Shown piece by piece: positions 21,638 through 31,871 of a stretch of DNA of 64,000 bases. Under the pieces are notes generated by a model. The model was not told the DNA's origin and did no database searches. It saw only the letters and a program-made list of their open reading frames with translations. The stretch comes from Smallanthus sonchifolius (lineage: Eukaryota > Streptophyta > Magnoliopsida > Asterales > Asteraceae), in assembly GCA_023525975.1 (NCBI GenBank), contig CM042024.1:96227880-96291879 (forward strand), given 5' to 3'. Within the stretch, counting starts at the first letter, position 1. Each line of letters begins with the position of its first letter. Made by a program: the position numbers and the translations under genes.

Positions 21638-22851
21638 CGCATATTGCTATGATGATAATAACTAGACGTTTTTTTGTTTTTTTTTTAAATGTTTTTTCTG
21701 TTTGGCTAAAATTTAAAAACCTTCATCCAAAACGTGTGAAAGGCATCATTAATCTTTTTATAAAAAAAATTATCATTAAATAATATTAAAAAACAAATTT
21801 ATCATTTAAAATATTAGTAAAGTAAAGGGTAAACTTTTCACATGTATTTCTTTTTATATAAAAAATTATCATTAAATAATATTAAAAAAAAATTATCATT
21901 TAAAATATTAGTAAAGTAAAGGGTAAACTTTTCACATGTATTTTAAAAACACTCTTATTTACAACATGATAATATAATATTTAAGTATTTATTTTATATG
22001 GAAAAAATATATATATTAAAGAACTAGGTGAAAGCGAATGCAAGTGCTCAACCTAAAATTAAAGATGATGATAAGTTAAGAAAATCAAATGAAGGCTTTC
22101 ATGAAACTAGAAGAAAAGAAATTACTATTCCTCGATAATATCATGAACAAATGTGTCTTATGATTAGGTTGAAAATAACACGAATAGGAGTAGTTAAAAT
22201 TTGTAGGTTTGTTGTAACATTTAATTTCTAGTTTATGTAATGTCTGTTTTAGCATTTAATTTCTAATTTATGTAATATTTGTTGTAGCATTTAATTTCTA
22301 TTTTTAATGGTTGATATCAAATTATAGAAGAAAAAATTATTGGTAGGTATTTTAGTCATGATCATTTTTGTTGACTTTTTATCAAGTTTCCTCCCTTTTT
22401 TTAAACGTTTATAACTTTTACATACGACGTTATTTTTTTTTTAAATACACCATAAAAACGAAAAAAAAAATTACGTTTTCCAGCTCATTGTGATTATTGC
22501 TCGTCATTGTGTCTAATGTCAGTTTATTGTGTCTAATGTTAAGTCATTGGGTCAAATATTTTTCATCATTGTGTCTAATGTCAGTTCATTGTGTCAAATA
22601 TTTTTCATCATTGTGTTATATATAATACATAAAAAGCAGAGACAAAAATAACACGAAATTATCTAAAACGTAAAACACAATGATGAAAACGAGGGTTTTT
22701 TATCTTTAAAACGAGTATAGTGTCGTTATATACAAAAAACGAAAAAAAAAGTTACGTTTTCCAGCTCATTGTGATTATTGTTCGTCATTATGTCTAATGT
22801 CAGGTCATTGTGTCTAATATTAAAAAACAAATTTATCATTTCGAATATATG
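21638..22851. other. Region upstream of the CLC gene
   Basis: It should hold the CLC promoter on the minus strand, but no convincing TATA site was fixed. It includes a roughly 100-bp duplication (about 21765-21850 and 21866-21945, aaattatcattaaataatatt) and short repeats described separately. Confidence 0.4.
22480..22830. repeat. Short interspersed repeats of tcattgtgtctaatgtcag
   Basis: At least six imperfect copies of tcattgtgtctaatgtcag or tcattgtgtcaaatattttt occur, and the block gttttccagctcattgtgattattg is itself repeated at about 22474 and 22757. Non-coding. Confidence 0.6.
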
Positions 22852-24368
22852 GAGTAAATTACCGTTTGAGTCCCCGTGATTTACACGATTTTACACAATG
22901 CGTCCATAACACGAATTTTTAACGCTTTGAGTACTTGTTGTATACAATTTGTAACACTTTGAGTCCTTCGACCTAACTTCGCCAATTTGTTAGTTTAAAT
23001 TTAGTTGAAATGTCCGTTATACTATTTTACTGTATAACAGTTTGCGTCCCTGAAAACATGTAATATCTGTTTGCGTCCCTGTCTGAGTCTCTGCTGGCAA
23101 AACTGATTTCCCTCGTCTTTCCCTCCCAAATTACAACTAACACAATCAAATTGTTATAAAATCAACACCAAATGAAGAATGATTCAATCAAGAACATCAA
23201 ACAATTTCTATTACTTCACCAAACGAATTACAAGAACAAGGAATTACAAGAATTGAATTGAAAAGCTAAACTATGAACAAAGCTCTAATAGACGTATATC
23301 CCCGAAACTATCATATTCAACCGAAACTACTAATTTAACAAGACTTTGACTCTCCTAAAACCAAATTCACCCATTACAAGAATTGAATTGAATTGAATTT
23401 AATAAGACTTATATCCCCGAAACTACCATATTCACCCATTACAAGAATTGAATTGAAAAGCTAAAGCATACCGTCTTAGTATGTTTCACGTTTCAATTTA
23501 ACAAGACTTTGACCCTCCTAAAACCAAACTTGAGTTACCTCAAGTGGGCGTTATTCTCCACTTATATAAGATTCAAATTTTACCAATCAACATTACAAAT
23601 TTACAATTAGTCATCTGTAAACATGGGTAGAATTCCAATGTAGTTGGCTTCAGAATCAATCAACATAACAGGTAAGATAGGTGTTTTATTATTATAACTT
23701 TGTGAAACTAATAGTTCTATGATGCATGGTGGAAGCAAACACAAAGCTGCAAACACACCAAAAATCCAATCCAAACTACAAAATGTTTGATACTAATAGA
23801 ATACCAAGGCATAATTAACCCATGTCTCCTACTCGATCATATTCCACCTGAAAGATGAAGTCTCAATTGAAAAGGAACTTCAACACGACCTTACCCACAC
23901 TCGAAGGTGAGTAGGGGTCGCATGGACCCGTATTCCGGCTTCAAACACAAAAATGACGTTTATTAGTATGTCCGATTAAATCCGAAAAAGGTCAAAAATT
24001 GGACCGATCGATCGTACATGTGACAACCTGGTTGTCTACGATGGCATCCACTCGAAGTGCCATTGGGGGCGACGGCGAGGAAGAGGTAGGGGACGGCGAG
24101 GAAGAGGTTGGGGACGACGAGGAAGAGGGACGCGTGAGGTGAAATGGGGTAGGGGACTCAATGTGATATTAGGGTTATATAAAAGAGTAAATTACCATAT
24201 TACCTCTGGTCGTTTAAAAACTTAACGGAATAATTTGGCGGAGTTAGGTCGAGGGACTCAGAGTGTTACAGATTGTATACCACAGGTACTCAAAGCGTTA
24301 AAAATTCGTATTAGGGACGCATTGTGTTAAATCGTGTAAACCACAGGGACACAAACGGTAATTTACTC
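22852..24368. mobile_element. Non-autonomous DNA transposon with long terminal inverted repeats, 1.5 kb
   Basis: The left end gagtaaattaccgtttgagtc is inverted at the right end as cacaaacggtaatttactc, and similarity continues for over 100 bp (gcgtcc...acacgaatttttaacgcttt on the left against its complement on the right). Long TIRs suggest a Mutator-like element, but no clear 9-bp duplication remains. The interior has no transposase. It carries a 21-bp repeat (gacggcgaggaagaggtaggg-like, three units, about 24068-24135) that may be captured sequence. Confidence 0.6.
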
Positions 24369-24491
24369 TATTAAATGAGACTTTATCTTCTAGTCCACGA
24401 CATTCAAACTATCTTAATTGTCTTCATTTAATATAGCTCAAGTAGGATTATGTTTGATTGTCTCATTGAGTCATTGGTGTTCAATACATTT

Positions 24492-24702
24492 TTTTAACCG
24501 GAACGCCTAGATATTCTAGGATAATTGGGTTTCACCGGGTTAACACCTAGAATATCCAGGGCAACCCACCATAAGAAGAACCCCTAACTGGGTAAACCTC
24601 CTGACCTAGCCACAAACCCCTTTTTTGCTGTGGCTAGGATTCGAACCCAAGACCTCCACTATAAGAAGTCTTGGGGCTACCATTCCACCAAATGACCAAC
24701 GA
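24492..24702 (-). mobile_element. tRNA-derived SINE, 211 bp
   Basis: The minus strand carries B-box GGGTTCGAATCC and a 3' A-run (t-run at 24490-24496 on plus). A 14-bp perfect duplication tgttcaatacattt flanks it (24478-24491 and 24703-24716). A related truncated copy lies at 30186-30361. Confidence 0.8.
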
Positions 24703-24776
24703 TGTTCAATACATTTAATAGTAATAAATATTCAACTAAACCTTTATAGCATACCACTAGACCAGTAGGTTATAAG

Positions 24777-25555
24777 TAGGGGTGAGCAGAAAACCGAATT
24801 AACCGACCCGTAACCGAATTAATCGATAAACCCGAACCGATATAACCGAACCAAACCCAAAACCGATGGGTCGGCTTATTGTTTTTTTCAAAACCGAAAC
24901 TAATGGGTCGGTGTTGGTTATCATTGTTTTCATCCCCGACATTAACCGACCCTAACCGTTGTATGCATGCATATTAGTTTATTTATAGCTAAAGATTAGT
25001 AATAATAGCTAATTCCAATTACCAATCAATTAGCTAATTCCAATTTCCAATTATCAATCAAGTACCAAAGTTCAAAACACAGCCTCTTGGATTCTCGCTA
25101 GAAAGTAGCTAATTCCAATTACCAATTAATGCATTTAAAAAAAAATAAATTACCTACTAATACTAATATGAACCCCAATTCATCAATTCCTGTGCAAATC
25201 AATTTCTCAATTCTTTATGTCATTTCGCAAGCCTACAAAATACAAACAGCAAATTAACCTGCAAGTTTACTTCACAATCAACCTGCAAGGCTGAATCCTA
25301 CGAGTGAATTAAAGTTCCTGTGTAATACTTCACAAATCAACCTGCAAGGCTAAAACCATTATACAGGAAAGTTCCTGTGTATATGTTTTGCTTTTTTGAT
25401 TTAAATTTCTTTGAATAATTTTAAGATTGTAGTTCATGGTTAACCGAACCAAACCCACGTGTAAAACCGACTTAACCGAAACCGATGGATATGATAATCC
25501 GACACTTCGGTTATGGATACGGTTTTGGACCAAAACCGACCCATGCACACCCCTA
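24777..25555. mobile_element. hAT-type non-autonomous element, 779 bp
   Basis: Ends TAGGGGTGAGCA and TGCACACCCCTA, with perfect 8-bp duplication GTTATAAG (24769-24776 and 25556-25563). The subterminal arms are rich in aaccga/tcggtt words, a style common to plant hAT MITEs. The open frame 25330-25548 is arm sequence. Confidence 0.8.
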
Positions 25556-25822
25556 GTTATAAGTAACTAACTCATGCTTATAAACAAACAAACATAACCA
25601 ATAAAATTCTACTATAACAATAGGGTATAAGGAGGATGAGAATACGAGATGAGTGTCATGTATCTCAAATGATAGAAAGACGGCTCCCAGTGAACTAAAC
25701 CTCCTAATTAAAAGTGTAAAAATGTAATACGTAATTTGCTCAATAATATTATTTAATCGTAATAAATATTCAACTAAACCTCCCAAGTTAAAGTGTTAAA
25801 ATGTAATACGTAATTTGCTCAA

Positions 25823-26461
25823 TCTATACCATATAATAAATAAAGGTTTTTAGTGCCATGTGTCGCATCCACATTCATTCTCATCATTTTTTTCCGCCTC
25901 TCTCTCTTATTTGTTGCCTTCTATCTTTTAATAATAGTATATATTTAAAGCAAATATTAATTATACAAATAAAACACATTTATGTTTGATTATCCTTTAT
26001 TATAAGAAATTTTGAAATTAAATTATGTAACTTTTATTTTAATAAAATTGTAATGAAAGTCAAATTATATTAAATAGTAATTAACGTATTTTCGAAACCC
26101 AATTATATATTAATTTTGACATATTTTGAGTTTGTTTATATCCTTAGCAGGGGCGGAGGATATAAAGGGCCCGAGGGGGCCCCGCCCCCCCGATTTTTCG
26201 TTCAGGAGTGTTAATATATACGTATTCGGCCGATTTTTTGCTCAGTAGTGTTAATTTATATGTATTCGACCGAAAATTTTATAGTTCCGGCCCCCCCTAT
26301 ATGAAAAAAATTCCCGCCCCCCCTACAAAAATTTTCAAACTCCGCCACTGATCCTTAGTATATGTAATATATTTTTACATCTATAAAATATATACATAAA
26401 AATTTAAAACTTTTATATTTTGATATTTTTCACCTCGTGTGTAGATACGGTTTAAACTAGT
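25823..26461 (+). mobile_element. Non-autonomous Helitron, 639 bp including a nested hAT
   Basis: It begins TCTATACCATATAATAAATAAAGG with catgtgtcg downstream and ends cctcgtgtgtagatacgg...AAACTAGT. The 3' hairpin is degraded. The start is nearly identical to those at 2808 and 14388. A 203-bp hAT MITE is inserted at 26148-26350. Confidence 0.5.
26148..26350. mobile_element. hAT-type MITE, 203 bp
   Basis: Ends CAGGGGCGGA and TCCGCCACTG (classical plant hAT-like termini) with a perfect 8-bp duplication ATCCTTAG (26140-26147 and 26351-26358). Inserted into the Helitron at 25823-26461. Confidence 0.85.
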
Positions 26462-26879
26462 AATATTATAAGAACGTATTTGGAATGGTGGCCTTTTGTT
26501 TAGATGAGAGTGGGCTCAATTTGAGGTGATATTATAACAAAAGTGGTCCAAACTCCAGAGATCCACGTTTTCGACAGAGAACGGATGTCGACAAAAAGCA
26601 TGACTCATTTCATTTCGGTATATTTTCTTTGGATATTTGACCATCACTGTCGTATATCAATTATTAATCTATTATTACTGTTTAGATGTATTTGTTTTTT
26701 TTTAAATATCACAAGTTTTATTAAAATAACTAGTAACATGCTAGAATTAAAGAGTATAAAAACAAAATGCCTATCTACAAGTTTTGTTGAATAGTCCGTC
26801 GTTCCTTGTTTTCCAAATGTATCAACATATAGTATGAAAAATCGCTTGAATCATCTTCTTGTGTTTTGGTGGTTTTGCA

Positions 26880-27560
26880 ACAGCGTGTCAACAAGCGAGA
26901 ATTTCAACATGCACCACGAATAGACCCGTGACCGTATTAATTACGCAAAGGAACAAGAGATTAACAAGTGGTTAGTCGACTTTATTGTATTTCCACAGTT
27001 GACGCATAGCATAGCAGGGAATCGAGATTCACGCTCGGTTTTGCTAATACCTCTCGCGATGGTATCTTGTTTAGTCCTATTCACTATATGTAGGTGGTTA
27101 TCTGGACTTGGGTTTTGGGATATATCCTGTCTTCGTGCCGGATCATATCCCAACACTATCCGAAGAAGTTGACCTTCAACAGGACCATGTAGTTATCCAA
27201 GTTGAAAATACCTTTTTTCTATTTCGGGTCTCTTCACTCACTCACCCACACCACAACCATTTATTCATTCCTTTCGAGTTGTTGATGCATTTATTTACAA
27301 TGGTGGAATAATGTTGTATCTCCATAATTTTTTTAGTTTCAAGCATGAAAATGCTTGGAAAAAGGTCTTTTAATGCCCCCTTATGAACGTGGCATCATCC
27401 GCATAAAGTAGGTGAGTTAATGTCGGTCCATTATTTGAGGTTTTAATACCATGTATGATATCAAGTTCACATGCATTATTAATAACTACATGTAGTACTC
27501 TCATGACAATAATAAATAAAGAAGATTAAAGTGGGTCATCTTGATGAACTCGCCTATGAC
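26880..27560 (-). pseudogene. LINE (L1-type) reverse transcriptase relic
   Basis: On the minus strand, 27560-27400 translates with stops as RVHQDDPL, FIIVMRVLHVVINNAC and GIKTSNNGPTLTHLLYADDA. This follows the plant LINE pattern QGDPLSP..LFILVME.L...HLLFADD, with YADD as the catalytic motif. Further downstream (27010-26941) comes CVNCGNTIKSTNHLLISCSFA, the zinc-binding C-x-x-C...HLL..C region at the LINE C-terminus. Stops, frameshifts and lost intervening sequence show a dead, shortened copy. No endonuclease domain or poly(A) tail was located. Confidence 0.7.
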
Positions 27561-27583
27561 AGCGGAATTTCTTTGTAGGTTCT

Positions 27584-28037
27584 TTGTTGATGAGTTCGTG
27601 CTCGAGTTTGGCTCATTTACAACTCTATTCTAAATCTCGAGCTCGGTTCCTGAGTATTTTTCAAGCTTGTAATCGGTTCGGGCTCGAACCGTTTATTATT
27701 TATTATCTATTTAATTACTTTATTTATATATTTATAAATTTATATATAACATAATATATATTATTTAATTAAATTTATCATAATTTTATATAGTAGTAAT
27801 TATGTAACCATATATTTAATATGTTAAATAAAAATTATGTAAATAATATGCTCGTTTAGGTTGATGAGCCTTGATAAGCTTGATATGTAAAGCTCGGGCT
27901 TGAGCTTCACTATTAAATGAGTCTTAATATAAGCTCGAGTCAACCTCGTTTAACCAATTAACCTCTATTTGATTTGAGCTTTTGGTGAGACGATCTTGAG
28001 TAGCCCACGAGTGGCTCGAGTTGTTTATACTCCTCCA
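27584..28037. repeat. GAGCTCG-rich repeat copy
   Basis: Left arm gctcgagtttggctcatttac, AT core, right arm agctcgagtcaacctcgttt...gagtggctcgagttgtttatactcctcc. Same family as 1-775. No clean duplication seen. Confidence 0.45.
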
Positions 28038-28332
28038 ATTTTATAGTTAAAAATGTTTTAATATTAAAGGAAAATTATCTAAAATATTTTATTTTTAATA
28101 AATCATCATTTTAGTTGCTAAATTTATTTTTACATGGGATATACGGTATATCATATACCCCATGACCTTAGTGAGATTATATCTCTTTGCGAGCATCAAC
28201 AATATCTTAACATGTTAACACTCGCAACAAATCTCGATCCGCGGATCAAAGGCAAAATGAGGCATGTCGATGAAACAATAAATAATAATAAAATAATTTA
28301 ATATAATTTTAAAAGTATACTTCAATGAATAT

Positions 28333-29629
28333 TAGGGCTAGCATATCGTGTATACACGTACACGATAAGACACAAACACGAAACATGTATACACGAACAC
28401 GACACGATAACTTATCGTGTACTTTTTTCCAAACACGAACACGAACATGTTTATACCTGCTTAACACGATAAGACACGATAAGACCTGTTCAGAAATACA
28501 CGTTTAAGAACCTGTTTAGTGAAACAAAAGTCGTCGAATGTTCATAAAAGTCTTAAATAAAGCATAAATACATAATCCTTAACAAATTTATAACAAAAAT
28601 CCATAAAAATCTAATAAAAACAATTTCAAGTTCCAATTGGTCTTGCACTCTTTCTTCTCAAATCTTCAATTCCAAACAATCAAACCTACACACAAAATAA
28701 ATACAGTCAATTGGACATATTCATATACTTTTATCAAGCAACATTACTATAAAGATTTGGAGTGGGTACCTTAGTATTGTTCACTGAGTTTGAAGCATTT
28801 GATTCATGATCTATGTCAAGCGACATTATATCTTCTGTGACATCATCTACACTAACTTGGTTAGAACCTACAAAGTACAAACAAACATACACCATTAGTA
28901 TAATACTATGTAAAAAACTTATAAAAAATCAAGGGAAAATGGACATTACAAAAATCTCCAAATAACCAATCTTTTGTGCATATTAGAGCCTCAACGGTAT
29001 CTTTACTAAGTGAACTTCGATGTTTATTAAGTACTCTTCCACTTGTACTGAATGTAGACTCCGATGCGACAGTAGATACCGGATTTGTCAAAAAGTCTCT
29101 TGCCATCCTCGCAAGTATGAGATATCTAAACTCATTGGCTTTCCAAAAAGTCTCTTGACATCCTCGCAAATATTCAATACCTAGTTGATGAATTCATGAA
29201 CCTATGGCTGAACTGACGAGATTCGATGGGGGAAAACGAACGAGAGTCGATGATTTCAGAGTGGTGAATGGATTGCTCAGAAAGACATAAAGGCAACGGG
29301 TGAACTTTAGAAGTCAGTGGGGGAAAAGGAAAACAAACCCTAACCCTATTTTTCTTTAATTTACTGCAGGTGCCGGCCCAAAACTTGAATGACCCAAAAG
29401 GCCAAAATTAAATTACACTAAAATTATATTTAAAAAGAAAATATTAACATGTACTAATAGGTACGTAACAGGTAAACAAGTATATTACATGTTAAGACAC
29501 GAAAATTAACAGGTAGATTCGTGTCTACCTGTTTAGGACACGAAACACGATAAGGCCATACACGATACCTGTTAAGATCGTGTAGGTTCGTGTCGTGTAT
29601 TTGTGTACGTATCTAAATTGCCAGCCCTA
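28333..29629 (-). mobile_element. hAT transposon deletion derivative, 1.3 kb
   Basis: Ends TAGGGCTAGCA and TTGCCAGCCCTA, flanked by 8-bp ATGAATAT and ATGGATAT (28325-28332 and 29630-29637, one mismatch). The arms are packed with cacgata/tatcgtg words. The interior retains only the transposase C-terminus on the minus strand; BED finger and catalytic core are gone. It was probably mobilised by a full-length relative. Confidence 0.8.
28758..29169 (-). pseudogene. hAT transposase C-terminal dimerisation domain, two exons
   Basis: Exon about 28930-29169 reads FWKANEFRYLILARMARDFL, TNPVSTVASESTFSTSGRVL and NKHRSSLSKDTVEALICTKDW. This is the conserved hAT dimerisation region of BED-type (RICESLEEPER-like) transposases. 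A possible intron (gtaatg...tttgtag) leads to a last exon (about 28758-28868) reading GSNQVSVDDVTEDIMSLDID. The upstream BED finger and catalytic acidic residues are absent, so no active transposase is made. An earlier frameshift or deletion near 29160-29200 ends the match. Confidence 0.75.
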
Positions 29630-29637
29630 ATGGATAT

Positions 29638-31871
29638 GATATAAAAAAGTTGCATCTTGCTAGTGGCGGACATACCTTAATGACATTGGGGTTACTTGAC
29701 CCAGTGAATTTTTGGTTTTATATATAGCATATATTACGAGTTTTTTAGTTGACCATAATCTTTTTTGTAGGTCGACCCCATTGGTTTTAAGAAAAAAATT
29801 GTGACCTCAGACCTTAAAGAAATTGAATAAACTTTTAACTCGGTTACTAGTTTATTCTATTTTAAAATAAAAAATGATAAACTCAAAATAGATTTTTATT
29901 TTAGTACGCTAAAAATAAACTAAACCCACTTTACTTACCTAAAAATAAAAAAATAATTTAAACCCATTTATTTAAGCTCATATGACCATAATTCCATTAC
30001 CCATTAACTTGAATTTAAAATTTCCTTAAATTTATTAAACAACTAAACCTAATTCAAAAAAAAAAAAAAAAACAATCGACACGCAATTCATGTAATCATG
30101 ATTCACATTTAACGAAATTGCGAAATATCTTTCTTCAATAAAGCATGTTGAAAATGGAATTATTTAATCGGATGGGTGATAATATTTTTTTAACGGCAAC
30201 ACCTACATATTTTAGGATAATTGGGTTTCTCTGGGGCAACACCTAGAACATCCAGGGCAACCCACCACATGAGGAACCCCCAACTGGATAAACCTCCTGA
30301 CCTGGACACAAACCTCTTTTTTGACCTGGCCATGAACCCCTTTTTATCAACCCATATTCTAGGATGAGTGATAAATATATGAATGATTTTTACATTAAAA
30401 AGAGTTTTTCACAAATGTTTCGATCGAAGATGTAATGGTTCGTTTTCAAAAGATGAAAACCCATATGAAACAAGTATAATGCTTTTTTTATTTCTAATAG
30501 CATTGTACTTTTATTTTGTGTTTTTCTAATGACGAGTTGGATATTTTTTTTTAAAAGGTTAGGGTAGTTTAGGGTTGCATCCCTTGTGTTTAGGGTAAAA
30601 ATGACATTGCATGTTTTGAAGTGATATGGTGTGTTTTGATTAGATAATCTTTAGGGTAGTTTAGGGTTCAAGGGGTTCCACCCCCTCCACCCTTAGAAAT
30701 CAAGCATGGCCGACCCTTGTGGGGTGTCGGATGGGCGACCGCACAACGCTGATTTTCTGGGGGTCCAAAATTTTAAACTTTTTATATATATATATATATA
30801 TATTACATATTTAATTTAATTTTAAAACAAAAATATATAAAGTTTAAAACCTAGTAAACTTTTTTTAAAAATTGACCCAACATTTTTTACAGTTTTAGCC
30901 CATCTAAACTCATTTAACCAATTTAAATGTGTAAACCAATTTAACCCAATTAAAAAATTAAACATTTTTAAACCTAATTAAAAAAAACTAACGACAAGAA
31001 AATATAATTTGAGGAGATGTCATCAGGGGCTTCAATAGACAATCACTCTATTAGCGCTTCAATCGATCGAACAAAAAAACCCGATTATTTTGCTACAATA
31101 ATTTTGTTTTGTTTAATGTTATAACAATTATCGTTTTATTAATTATATATATATATAACTTTATATTTTAGGGGCACAACACATCCCAAAATCTTAAAAT
31201 CTATAATTTCTAGACTATGAGGACATCATTTGTAACATAGCACAAAAGATGGCTATTTATATATATAACAGCATTCACAGCCGGTTTGGTATATGTTTGT
31301 GAGTGAGTTTGGTTTATTTTAAGGAGTAGTTTAAAGTAGTTGTGAGTGGAAGAGAGAGAAAATGTATAAATTTTTTGTATATTTGTGAAAACAATGTTCA
31401 CATGTGTAAATTTTTTAATTTTTTTTTAAAATCGTTGTGAGTGGAGGAGAGAGAAAAGATAACGATAAAGGTATAAAAAAATATTATACTATTATTTAAT
31501 TGAAAAGAGGAGAGAAAATATAGTAATTTTAGTGTAATTATAAGGAAAAGATATGAAACCGGCTGGTAAGTTATGTAAAAACAAGAGACGTCAAAACGCA
31601 CGAAGTAAAAACGTTGTCCTTTGCCGGCAATGCCATTTTTTCCGGCAGGAATCTTGTCCGACACAAATGAAAAATTTTAATTTCTATACTATAATAATAT
31701 CATTACTTGTCAACTAAGGATTAAATGCCATCTGGACGGATCTTCCAAAATTGCCGCCGCCCAAGATCCTTGGTTAATTCACCAAAACATCATTTTGCAC
31801 AAAATCAATCCTTTTTCACACACAAACACCGAAACACGCACTAAAAGATCAAGCAACATTTTCATTGAAGA
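29638..31871. other. Intergenic DNA upstream of the synaptotagmin gene
   Basis: AT-rich, no gene recognised. It contains a SINE (30186-30361), a partial MITE end (30560-30700), a degraded agggcc/gggtcc repeat (30700-31200) and a possible promoter and 5' leader just before 31872. A duplicated gttgtgagtgga(ag)gagagagaaa segment lies at about 31337 and 31435. Confidence 0.4.
30186..30361 (-). mobile_element. Truncated tRNA-SINE copy
   Basis: Shares aggataattgggtttc...cagggcaacccacca...aaacctcctgacctgg with the SINE at 24492-24702 but lacks its B-box part. Flanks ggatgggtgataatat and ggatgagtgataaatat look like a duplication with small changes. Confidence 0.6.

Noticed and set aside
22480..22830. 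CRISPR-like direct repeats
   Set aside because: Plant nuclear context, irregular spacing, no cas genes, diverged repeats.
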